The notes below the pieces were generated by a model. The model was not told the origin of the DNA, made no database searches, and saw only the letters and a list, made by a program, of their open reading frames with translations. A program made the translations under genes and the position numbers. Below, in pieces: positions 46,301-55,905 of a DNA stretch of 64,000 bases (its first letter is position 1; each line of letters opens with the position of its first letter). Source of the DNA: Arbacia lixula (lineage: Eukaryota; Echinodermata; Echinoidea; Arbacioida; Arbaciidae); the NCBI GenBank assembly GCA_963669155.1, contig OZ022584.1, forward strand, positions 11,219,250-11,283,249. The letters are read 5' to 3'.

Positions 46301-47552
46301 TCGCGCGTGCATACGCAGTGAATGGCCGGAAGATAAGAGAGAAATGCCGCATGAATTGAAGCCCTATCATTCATTTCGCGATGAACTGGTAGAAGTGGAT
46401 GGACTAATAATGAAGGACACGAGAATAGTAGTCCCCACAAGTCTACAAAAGGAAATGCTGAACATCCTCCATGAATCTCACATAGGGGTAGTCAAACTCA
46501 AAATGAGAGCCCGGAATATCTTCTTTTGGCCAGGAATGAATGCTCAAATCGAAGACAAAGTTGCACGGTGTGCAACCTGCCAAATAACTAGAAACAAACA
46601 GCAATCTGAGCCTCTCATCCCACATGAGATACCGGACAGACCATGGTCCAAATTGGGAATAGACATATTTCATCTTGATGGGATCAATTACCTGCTAGCT
46701 GTAGACTACTACTCCAAATTCCCCGAAGTCCAAGCCCTACAAGAAATGACAGCATATCATGTCATAAATGAGCTCAAAAATATGTTTGCCCGCAACGGAA
46801 GCCCCGACGAAATAATCACAGACAATGCCAGACAGTTTGCCTGTGCGGAATTCGAAACGTTCACACGGGAATGGGAAATCGAACACAAAACATCTAGCCC
46901 GATCTACCCACAAAGCAATGGGCAAGCAGAAAGACATGTTCAGACGGTGAAAACCCTCATGAAGCGAGCAAAGATGAGCAACTGCGACCCGATGTATGCT
47001 CTACTAGAGTATAGGAACACACCGATAGACGGCTTAGATGGGTATGCCCCTGCTCAACTTCTCAATGGACGGCTATTGAGGAGTCGTGTGCCCACCCCGC
47101 TAACCCTCCTCAAACCCCACATCGTGCCCCCCATGCACGACAACCTCGTGGCTCGGCAGAAACTACAGCAAAAACACTTCAATGCGAGAGCGCACCCCAC
47201 CCCCCTTTCCCCGCTGCCAACCAACCAAGAGGTAGTTTTTCGCGCCAATGCTAACTCGTGGAAAACCGGCCACGTTGCAAAGTCCGCCCATGCGCCCCGC
47301 AGCTACGTGGTAAGGAACGAGCAAGGCCGCGAATACAGACGAAATCGGAAAGACATCCGACCCATTCCTCCCCCACCCCCTCCCGCACCCCAGCCAGCCC
47401 CAGCGAACATCATGCGTGTCCCCGCTGCTGCGAACGCGCCACGTCACATTCGCTCTCAACCACAACGTTATCGCACAATCACGCTCTCTCAACCAACGAC
47501 CACTCGAAGTGGGAGAGTATCCAGCCCACCAAAACGTCTTGACTTGTCTTAA
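43368..47552 (+). CDS. Gag-Pol polyprotein of Ty3/gypsy retrotransposon
   Basis: One uninterrupted frame of 1394 codons, 24 bases after the primer-binding site. Gag: capsid-like region (residues about 1-160), Arg/Asp-rich linker and two zinc-knuckle-like Cys clusters (CVNC...C, CRNCGMMGHF...C; about 223-258). Pol: aspartic protease LDTGAQ (about 352); reverse transcriptase with RICLDPRGLN and the active-site variant VADD instead of YxDD (about 668-671); RNase H starting ATDASNAGFG (about 816); integrase with an HHCC zinc domain (H-x-x-x-H...CATC, about 1033-1065) and D-D-E core (GIDIF, ITDNARQF, SNGQAE). The C-terminus is Pro-rich. Gag and Pol share one frame, so no frameshift is needed. All catalytic motifs are present, so it may be active. 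Confidence 0.95.
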   Translation: MAGLKPPGPLSFQGNVATNWKDWLTSYELYETATELLKKGDEVRYATFLHVAGATAQRIAKTFEFTSEESGKVNALKKKFAAYCQPRKNLSVLRYMFNSRNQRADESFSAYFTDLKALAGDCEFKTLEDEMLRDRIVCGIHEHALREQLLQIESLSLQKCIDTCTIRESSAQQMEQLRNGAGADIHYIKERSRPRPRPDSTPNDRSRNDRPFTSQSHNADKTCVNCTYVHRWPDYCPAAKARCRNCGMMGHFEKSTRCRRKHTVTSQPTRRDNRRDDLRGDRGYDRRYDRRNDQREVKDIGADDTQYSDDDTDRANDDEHRHVFIDLVVDNVDAMEWTRQCMIDGLNVKFKLDTGAQVNILPEEIFHKTKLSLDKSNITLRSYSGHAMKPLGQTKCNVMVGKSEYFLTFQVVGGGVKPILGMRACERMKLIKRCMIDDVANAAQQNAPRTSDPKMATARPPPQSRTPMSRASAESAAKRDPTGGMSDPLDAHADLFAGLGRLRNHEYDISVRDDVAPVKCPPRSIPHTLRDKVKAELERMESMGVIERVDGPTDWVSAMTVVHKPDGRVRICLDPRGLNTAIRREHYPMPTFEQISARMPNARVFSKFDATSGYWQLPLTNKSSFLTTFNTQFGRYRYKVMPFGISSASEIWQRAMIDEFGQLEGVEVVADDILIWGENVTQHDARLAALLDKVRSSGLKLNKSKSIIRASELEYVGHVISSDGVKPSNDRIEAISKLPYPESRKEVETFLGMVTYLGKFIPNLSDVTSPLRELTKKDVAWHWEPEHARAVDSLKNMITSAPVLKLYDATKPVALATDASNAGFGAVLMQDNNPIAYASRRVNDAESNYAPIEKEMCAILFACNRFHDYVYGQRVTIHTDHKPLIGIAAKPLHKLSPRLQRMRLHLLAYDIQLHWKPGKEMFVPDALSRLLPASTQRVQTEPLIKVEIDTVESAMHMSSRRLEQFRKETERDPVLSKIRACIRSEWPEDKREMPHELKPYHSFRDELVEVDGLIMKDTRIVVPTSLQKEMLNILHESHIGVVKLKMRARNIFFWPGMNAQIEDKVARCATCQITRNKQQSEPLIPHEIPDRPWSKLGIDIFHLDGINYLLAVDYYSKFPEVQALQEMTAYHVINELKNMFARNGSPDEIITDNARQFACAEFETFTREWEIEHKTSSPIYPQSNGQAERHVQTVKTLMKRAKMSNCDPMYALLEYRNTPIDGLDGYAPAQLLNGRLLRSRVPTPLTLLKPHIVPPMHDNLVARQKLQQKHFNARAHPTPLSPLPTNQEVVFRANANSWKTGHVAKSAHAPRSYVVRNEQGREYRRNRKDIRPIPPPPPPAPQPAPANIMRVPAAANAPRHIRSQPQRYRTITLSQPTTTRSGRVSSPPKRLDLS

Positions 47553-48636
47553 TTAGCAAGTAATTGTAATGTAATTGTAATGTAATGCATTGTAATTAAT
47601 ACACACCCTATGGTTTTGTAAAATAGCTTATGACTGCAAGTATTCTGAAAAGAAACATCATACATTTTATTATTTGTTTACTTCCTATACTGACTTTTTA
47701 GCCCCTCCACTTTTCTATCTAATTTTAATTCCTATCTATTTTTCTAATTGTCTTAATCTCTGTTATTCATGAGTACACACAAATTACCTTGTGCTGATAA
47801 TGTTCACCTAATTGATGCATTGACTATCTACTATCATTAGACATTATACATATATATGTATGCCATTTTATTGTTTTCCTCTCACATTCTGGCCCATATT
47901 AAACAAACAAAACAAAAGCAACAAATAATAACAAGTTGTATCGATAATAATTCATGTACATGTAATATAAAATCCAGCAGATCACACATTTTGTGATATT
48001 TAATGCTGATAACTAATAATTATGTTATCATATTTCAACTATCACTCGCATTTATGATTTCTTCACAAAATATCATATGAAAACAAGTGACACACTGTGA
48101 AGATTGAATATCACTATCATTGATTAGCTGATTGATTGAAAGATGTAATGTATTATATATGATTAAATTTGTGCAATCGTATTTCAATGTATATAAATAT
48201 TGAGTGGAAAGACACCACAAACGAAAAAAAAATGAATAAAAGATGGTTAAAATATATCTGTATATTATGATGAAAGTGGAAAGAGAACCACAAACAAAAA
48301 CATGAAACTGATTATTTTGTAACGAAACTAAGCAAGAAGTAAGACATAAACCTGAATGCACTGAACAAGAAAACACTAGAAAAATTGCACCATTATGATC
48401 ATGAAGTTTTGGAAAATGCTTTGGCTTATTTGTTTGATATTAATGATCAAAATAATATGGTTTTGGAAAATGTCCATCGATTATGATTAATCGTTTCATT
48501 TATAACGTAGCAGTCACCTGTATTCATCCTATCACCTATGTAACATTGTAATAAATGTAATGACTAAAATAATGATTTTGTTAAGTCAGTTAAGACCTCC
48601 ATAATTAAGTTATGTCTCACAATAATTACTTCCATT
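47553..48636 (+). other. Gypsy element 3' non-coding region
   Basis: About 1.1 kb of AT-rich sequence between the pol stop and the polypurine tract, with short TGTAATGTAATTG repeats just after the stop. No envelope or other frame of note. Confidence 0.7.
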
Positions 48637-48647
48637 AAAGGGGAAGA
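48637..48647 (+). promoter_or_regulatory. Polypurine tract (plus-strand priming)
   Basis: AAAGGGGAAGA immediately before the 3' LTR. Confidence 0.85.
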
Positions 48648-48881
48648 TGTGATGTATTGCTTTTGCATATGTCTCATGCATGCCTATATGAGACACCCGC
48701 TCAGGAATGCCACCACCAGATTTGTTTATGTAATCCTGCACCCTCACTGATAAGGACCGGAAAGCCCAACTGGCCAGTCCTAATAAAACCTCACTTCTGT
48801 CCCGTACACAGCTTGAGTAAGAGGTCCTCCTTGTCTCCTCTCCTCGTGTGTTTGACTGATTGCATGTACGAGAATATCACA
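48648..48881 (+). repeat. 3' LTR (234 bp)
   Basis: Same length and, by eye, same sequence as the 5' LTR. Followed by target duplication CTATC. Confidence 0.95.
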
Positions 48882-48946
48882 CTATCGACACTTCTGCAAC
48901 ATAACCACGATCAGCAGGGCATTAGCAAGATTTCAGAAGAAGAAAG
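48882..48946 (+). pseudogene. Exon 2, right part, after gypsy insertion
   Basis: After discounting one CTATC copy, the frame from 43093 continues into a Cys/His-containing segment (H-F-C-N) and a basic helix ending Q-K-K-K, then donor AAAG|GTAATC in phase 1, exactly what the exon at 49857 needs. With the left part it forms a G-Y-H-x-x-C-Y-x-x-F motif resembling R-Y-H-K-S-C-Y-Y-H-Y in exon 3. Confidence 0.75.
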
Positions 48947-49856
48947 GTAATCATACAAAATAAGGCCCTTGTTAACTTGTCGAACTAGGCTGGCATTCAC
49001 ATTTATTTATTCCTTTCTATTTTTTTTAGGAAATATAGTCATATATATATATGTACATTTCCCGAATCAATGATGGAAGAAATGGAGGACTAAAGCAAAA
49101 AACCACGAAGAATTTATGTCAAGAAAAAACTGGCATGACCAAAAAGTGGGTCAACTCGTAAGAATGGAACGGGATTGCCGTGAACATGGGAAATCTACGA
49201 TCAGAAATGGACCTTTTTTCTCTCATTTGTTAGAGTTTTTCCTAATTCTTTGGTATACATGATGTGAAATATACATTTTTCGAACCATTTATGAAAGAAA
49301 ATCAGGTATAAAGCTAAACAATTGTGAGAATTCGTGAGTTGGTCATGGTGCGAGTTGGTCGTGGTGCGAGCTGACATGGAGTACAATTTGCATTACATGT
49401 AAATAGATGAATTTGTGTTCATGCAGATGAAAACAGCAGCAGGTGTACAGTTGTCCACCGTCTACAGATGCATTTTCCATCAGTCTCAAAAGAGAAAGTA
49501 ACTTGTAATCTATATTTGCTACAGTTTTGTAATTGGAGTTACATGTACCATAGCATCAATTCCAGTGATTTCTCTGTCTTTTCTTCTTCTTTTTTTTAGG
49601 GGGTGGAGGGGGGGGGGGGTGGGGAGAGGGTGTGGTGATTATTAAATGAAGGTGTATAAAAGCTACTAGTACATTACCGACAGTACCTTTGCCATGCATG
49701 TTGAGTTTCCTGTGTAAAATAAATAAAATAATGGTTTATTTTATACAAGAAATGACTTTTGGGAAATTAGTTTTATTCTGTGCTGTATTTTTACCCATGC
49801 TTTTTTTTTTCTTCATCTTTTTCTTCCTTTTCCTTTTCTGTTTGTAATTCCCTCAG

Positions 49857-52800
49857 ATGCTGAGAAGGACCAGTCATTGGCTCAGGAACCCCAGGAAGAG
49901 TCAACTGGTGAGGATGCCCCTCCACCCAAGAGACTGCTTCGGTCAAGCACCGCCGATCATCTGCATCGACCTTCTACCAGCCAGGACTTTGACAGGCCGC
50001 ATGTACTACCTGTTCAATGCATCATATGTAAAGGAACTAAGTATGTACGTGAGCAGTCTACTGCCAAACGAAAAGTAGAAAGATTAGTTCTGTCCGAAAG
50101 AAAAGATGGGGGGTATCTGTTAGATGCTGCTTTGTTAAAGCAAGATGAAAAGATGCTTCTAAACATACAGGGGAAAGATCTTGTTGCTATAGAAGTCAGG
50201 TACCATAAATCATGCTACTACCACTATACCAAAGTTGTGCGCGTGTCAAAAGCTAGCAAGCCTGATTCTCAACCAACCGCCATATATGAGAAGTCATACA
50301 CTAGTTTCTGCAAGAAGATCATTGAAGGCAGAATAATGAAAAACATGGAGATACTCCGCCTGACCAAACTCAACAAACTCTTCATTAAAGAAGTCAGAGA
50401 AGTTGAAGGATTGGATGCCTCCTCATTCAAGACCTACAGATTGAAAGCAAGACTGAAATCTTCTTACCCTGCTCTTTGCTTCGTTAGCCCCTCTAGAAAG
50501 GTGGAAAGTGACATTGTTTTCACTGAGAATCTGTCGGTGGAGGAAGTCGTAGAGGATGTGGTCAGAGACTTTACGAGTGAAGAGAGTGAGAGTAGCGAAC
50601 TTGAGAATGATGGCCATCCACATCAGGAGTTGTCCGGAGCTCATCATCTCCGAGATATGTTTCATGCTGCCCAGGTTGTGAAACAGAGCATCGTTACGGC
50701 ATCCAACCCAATTGAGTGGCCTCCCACTGCTGATGACTCGACTTTAGACAAAGCAGATGAAATTGTGCCTACGGAACTTTATAATTTCATTGCATGGACA
50801 ACGGGGGCAAGTTCCGATCCAAGAGCCTCCAGAAAGGTTGAGGTGCCTGATGAACTCCATCCCCGTATACTTTCAGTTGCCCAGGATATCATGTTCTTGA
50901 AAGCAAAAGGAAGGATCCTTCTTCCCAAACATTCCTCCCTCTCGATGGCAGTTCGTCACTTAACAGGATCTGCTAAGCTGATTGGTCTGCTGAATGGATT
51001 TGGCCATTGCTCTTCCAATTCTTTTGCTTTGGAACATGATACTGCATTGGCAAAGAGGCAGATTGAACAGGGCATTGACGCACTTCCATCTGGAAAAAGC
51101 AACACTTTCACAACTCTAGTGTGGGACAATAACGACTTTGGTGAGGAAACAGTTAGTGGGAAAGGAACCACCCACAATACTAATGGTATTCTCATACAGT
51201 TCCATCCATCTCCAACTTCAGAACCAACCTCACATTCATCAGATGGTGGACAAACGGGCAGAGACAGACGTCGCTCAGTGCCACCCCCTTCTCCAAACAT
51301 CAAGAAGTATTTTGGAAGCAAGAGGATTGGGCCTACGGCTTGTGGAGAAAGTGTAGATCTTCAGGAAAGACGGTGTCGAGCAGTCCAAATCCTGCCCAGA
51401 AAGCTTGATCTAGCTCTTCGTGTGATGAAATTGGGGGATACATCAGAACAAATTTTCCCCGGCTGGACGGGCTGCAACACCTTACTACAGACCCAAGTTC
51501 CAGGAATGAGCAGCGTCACGTACCTTCCCATCATCGATGCAAGTCCAACTGAATATGATACAGTGTATACGATTCTTGAGAGATCTTTGCAATATGCAGA
51601 TAACCTGAAGCAAGAAGAGGTAGCTGTCGTGTTTGACCAAGCCATTTATGCGAAAGCCCAGCAAATCAGGTGGAATAATGAGAGATTCTCTAAGCGAATA
51701 GTCATTCGCCTTGGTGCATTTCACACGTCCATGGCCATGCTATCCTGCATTGGCAAACGCTTCAGGGATGCAGGACTGGAGACTTTGGTTGTAGAATCAG
51801 GGATCATTGCCTTAGGATCTTTGAATGGGGTAATGAATGGCCACCATTACAACAGAAGCATCCGTGTTCACAAATGTGTAGCAGAGGCAATGGAGCGCCT
51901 GAGGTGGCAGAGCTTCCTTGACTCATTGTCAGAAGTCGAGAGACTGCAGGCTCAAGAGGTAGTGAATCAGTTGAGTTCAGCTTTTCCTGAAGAGGCATTC
52001 GTAGAACTTGCAACATCCAATGAGTTTGACAAAATTGTTTCATTGTATGATGACTTTGTGACTCATCAGGGGGAGAAGTATCCTACTTTCCGTGTATGGT
52101 CATCTTACATAGAAATGGTTCAAGTGATGCTTCTTTTCATTCGAGCGACCAGAGAGGGAAATTGGAACTTGCATCTGTCTGCAGTGAGGTCATTTCTGCC
52201 ATGGCTCTTTGCATACAATCATATCAATTACGCTCGTTACCTACCTGCCTACTGGCTTGAAATGTGTCAACTCTCCTCAACCCATCCAGCAGTCCATGAA
52301 GAATTCATGAAGGGCCACTTTGCAGTTCAGAGGCAGACTGATCATGGATTTTCAAAGGTAGCATGTGACCAAACGATTGAACAAACATGCAATCGAGACA
52401 CCAAAACAAAGGGAGGCATGGTTGGTTTCACTACACAGAAAGGGGCAGTGTCCAGATGGATCTTGTCACAACCAGAAAGAGCAGCAATTACAAAGAGTTG
52501 TGAGGAAATGGCTGGCAAGACTGAGAGGACAAGCTCCCGCAAGGATTTGGAACAATCTCGCATTCAGAGGGATGAAGAGAGTGTTTGCAATGTGAAAGCA
52601 GTACTTGAAGCAATGATCAATCCATTTGAAGAGACCGATGATACTTTGCTTCATATATCATCTGGCGCTGTGGCATCAAAGGACATTTGTGATGATTATC
52701 TCAGTGCGAGAGAGAGGGGAGATACAGCCTTCATGCAATATAGCAAGGAACGTCTTCAAGGCGAGGATGATATGTTCAAGACACTCAAATTAGTCAGAGT

Positions 52801-54394
52801 CAAGACCTTCCAGTCTATGAATAAGACTTCTCGATCGAAAGTGAAAGGAAAGGAAATGGTATTGAAGGCTGACAGAAATCTCTTCCAAAGGCTTGTCATC
52901 ATCGGAAATGTTCGTCAGCTTGATATCCACCACATGCTGACATACAACTTGGGTCCCCTGCCCCTTTCGATTGCTAATCCGGATGGATCACTAGCCAAGA
53001 CAGCCAAATCAACATTGCTCCATTGCATTGAAACTCACGTACAGCCATCTCCACAAGCTGATATTCTGCCAGGGAGCGTTTGGATTATTGATGGTATGGC
53101 GATGATACAAGAAATGTCCCCCAAAAGTATTCCATCAACATTTGGGAAATTGGCTGAATTCCTTCTCAGACAATTAGTCGAGCTGGCTCTCAGTGTGCGC
53201 AGCGATGTTATCCACTTTGTAGTTGATACCTACAGGAAAGAAAGTATCAAGAATGCTGAAAGAGGAAGACGCTCAACCAGTGGAAGTGTCATCACCAGAA
53301 TCTTCAGCAAAGAACAGCAGGTACCACATCAGTGGAAGAAGTTCCTTGCGTGTGGGGAAAATAAGTCAGAGCTGATCAGATTTCTCTTTCAGACATGGAG
53401 CAAATTGCCATCTAGCATTCTGAAGAATGTCACCGTGTTTGCTGCTCATGATTCGGAGTGCCATGAATTAACAAGAGAGGACGAGCAGATAAATGCTCGC
53501 TTGGTACCAGAATTAGCTTGCAACCATGAAGAAGCTGATACCAGACTCTTTCTTCATTGCAGCTATGCTGCTATACACCAGCCCTCATGCTCTTCAGGCC
53601 CACGCCCTGTCCTCATCAAGAGTCCAGACACTGACGTTTTCATCATTGGCATTGCTATGGCAGCACAAATTGAAGCAGAAGTGCTTTTTCACACAGGAAG
53701 AGGCAATAGTAGAAGAACTTTGAGCCTGTCAAAGATAAGTCAGCATCTAGGGCCGGAAGTAAGCAGAGCTTTGATACCCTTCCATTGTTTCACAGGTTGT
53801 GATACAGTAAGCTCATTTCATGGAAAGTCGAAATCCAAAGCTTTCAAGCTGCTTGTGAGTGACAGTGAAACTCATGCCGTGTTTCATGAGATTGGAACTT
53901 CATTTGTTGTCACTGATGAGTTAATCAGAAATGCAGAGAAGTTTGTGTGCAAGTTGTATGGGCAAACCTGTGATGCAGTAAATGAAGCTAGATATAAGCT
54001 ATTCATGTTAACGAAATCAGAAATGCAACTTCTTCCCACAGCAGATGCTCTCAAAAAGCACCTAATGAGGGCAAACTATCAAGCTGCTATTCATCTGAAA
54101 TGCCTTGAACAGTTCCCAGAATGTCCTAGTCCAAATGGTCATGGGTGGAAGCTCATGGACAATGAGCTAACTATTGACTGGGGTGATTTACCCCCAGCTC
54201 CCAGCAGCTTGCTGGAATTGACAAACTGCTCATGTAAGAAAACTAGCTGTGAGAAATCAGCTTCTGGGAAAGGACGTTGCTCATGTCAGCAGCATGGTGT
54301 TCCATGTACAGAGTTATGTAGATGTGCCAACTGCAAAAATTCAATCTCTGCACAGGATCCTGAATCAGATGAAGAAGATTCAGATGGGGAGTAA
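49857..54394 (+). CDS. Large Cys-cluster / FEN1-like nuclease / CXC protein, main exon
   Basis: Entered after acceptor TTCCCTCAG in phase 1, this exon encodes about 1512 residues with no intron. Numbered from 49877: a Cys/His cluster (CIIC-x-GTK...RYHKSCYYHY, about 52-114); a long region with no recognised domain; a nuclease-like region about 1065-1330 with acidic residues spaced as in FEN1/XPG enzymes (IIDGMAM D1072; VVDTYRK D1117 followed by ERGRR; NHEEADTR 1218-1221; SPDTDVFIIG D1251 and D1253; FTGCDTVSSF D1309); and a CXC (tesmin/TSO1-type) cluster (CSCKKTSC...CSCQQHGVPC...CRCANC, about 1451-1486); acidic end. Similar large uncharacterised proteins are multicopy in marine invertebrates. 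Nuclease function is inference. The upstream exon is broken here, so this allele is probably not expressed whole. Confidence 0.8.
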
Positions 54395-54538
54395 GAGTAG
54401 TGGAAGTGGGGAGTAAGAGTAGCGGAAGTGAAAATTCATATATTAAATGAGTCATCCTTTTTTTTTTATTGAAATATGATTCGGTTTTCAATATTTTGAT
54501 CATAGCATGCTTCTTTATGAAGTTATAGCAAAAATTAA

Positions 54539-54544
54539 AATAAA
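54539..54544 (+). terminator. Candidate polyadenylation signal of the nuclease-like gene
   Basis: AATAAA 145 bases after the stop codon, followed by mixed sequence. Good spacing for a short 3' UTR. Confidence 0.5.
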
Positions 54545-54923
54545 GACATACATGGGAAGAAACTTGTGTAACTACATGTAATGACACTTTTCTCAAAATC
54601 ATAAACGCACCAACTTTTCACTTTTACATGTCTTTTACGGTCTATTCAGTATGAAACAGCTGGTATTCACAATGCAATTTTGGTCCTTTCTCATTACTCT
54701 AATTTACCTTAAATGCAATTCCTCTGTAAATAAGGGCAATTTTGTTTTGTTTATAAATGTCTCTTATAAAGTTCTTGTAAGTCACTGTTAGCTCATATTA
54801 TTCTCATGTGCAGTGCTACAAGAAGCAAAAATGAAGTTTTGCTTCTGCATACATGTATGTATGGGGAGAGTTCTAAAAAACAATTTACCAAACTGGAAAC
54901 AAAGGAAGCTTTTAACACTACAT

Positions 54924-55470
54924 TTAAAGATTGTCCGTCCCTTTTGCAAGCTTAAAATTTGAAATCGTCTATCACGATCGTAAATTTAAGAAAGTGTGAT
55001 TCAAGATCATTTCTAAGAATATAGCAGGTTGAAGCTTTCTGTATATGTAAAAAATTTCAGCCGTTAAATTCAAACCGACTTTTTTCGTACTACGAAAAAA
55101 GTATTAGTCTTTGTTACAGTATCTATGTGGTTATTATGCATGTGTGAAATCCTCATTTTATGAGTAACTACCAAACTTTTGAGATGATTCCTTCCATAGA
55201 ACAATTTTTTTCATAATGCGTTTTTTAATTTGATAAACAGATTAATCAATAAAGCACATATTTCAACAAAAACTGCTAAGAGCCTGAGGTAAAGACTATT
55301 AATCAGACGTTGTTTACGTGCATTATTTGAATGTTACACTACATGTACGTATCAGTTTCACATTATTAATATACATTGTGAATATAGAGCTTGCTAACAC
55401 TTCCCTATATGTTTTGCCAATGTTTCGATGGTTTTGTGGTGATCTGAAAAAGGGACTAGCTGTCTTTCAA
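54924..55470 (+). repeat. TTAA-type MITE, full copy in reverse orientation
   Basis: TTAAAGATTGTCCGTCCC at the left and GGGACTAGCTGTCTTTCAA at the right; the body matches the reverse complement of 12762-13293. Its right edge is eroded. Confidence 0.75.
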
Positions 55471-55635
55471 ATTAGGTACTTAAGTAGCAATAAATATCAG
55501 TTATAAGCTGTGTCAGATTGAAAAAAAAAATCTTTTGTAATACACATCAAGCTAAGCTGCATGTTTTATCCTTTGGGTGAAAAGCAAACAAACTCATTAT
55601 GCTTTTTACTGCTTATTATGTATTACACGTATTTT

Positions 55636-55905
55636 TATGCCTCCGCCACAGAGTGGCTGGAGGCATTATGTTTTCGGGTGTCTTTACGTCCGTCCGTAAG
55701 TCTCGTTCTCTTTATTGCATCTCAAGAACCGACCAGTGGAGGCTCATCATGGGGTTACGATGAAGTGATTAAATGTTGAGGTCATGAGTTTAAAGGTGAA
55801 TATCACAGAGTTCATATATCCAAAAACAGATTGATGGGTTCTCACAAATTACATATGATTTGAAATTGCATTACGGCAGAGGCATAATTTCGACTGCGCA
55901 GTTGA
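55636..55905 (+). repeat. MITE with TATGCCTCCGCC / GGCAGAGGCATA ends
   Basis: The left end also forms a hairpin, ATGCCTCCGCC...GGCTGGAGGCAT (55637-55667). The right end is at about 55875-55886, followed by AATTTCGACTGCGCAGTTGAA. Repeats opening with ATGCCTCCGCCAC and closing GGCGGAGGCATAATTTCG are familiar in marine invertebrate genomes. Non-coding. Confidence 0.65.

Larger units (their letters stand above)
43094..48881 (+). mobile_element. Complete Ty3/gypsy LTR retrotransposon
   Basis: The element is 5788 bp: 234-bp LTRs beginning TGTGATG and ending ATCACA at both ends, a primer-binding site at 43328, one intact Gag-Pol frame (43368-47552), about 1.1 kb of non-coding AT-rich sequence, a polypurine tract at 48637 and the 3' LTR. 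It is flanked by CTATC (43089-43093 and 48882-48886). I see no difference between the LTRs, so insertion looks recent. Domain order PR-RT-RNaseH-INT is that of the Ty3/gypsy class; there is no envelope gene and no chromodomain. It is probably a Mag/SURL-type relative, as common in sea urchins (inference). Confidence 0.95.

Noticed and set aside
44069-47492. Minus-strand frames opposite Gag-Pol
   Set aside because: They are shadows of the 1394-codon plus frame.
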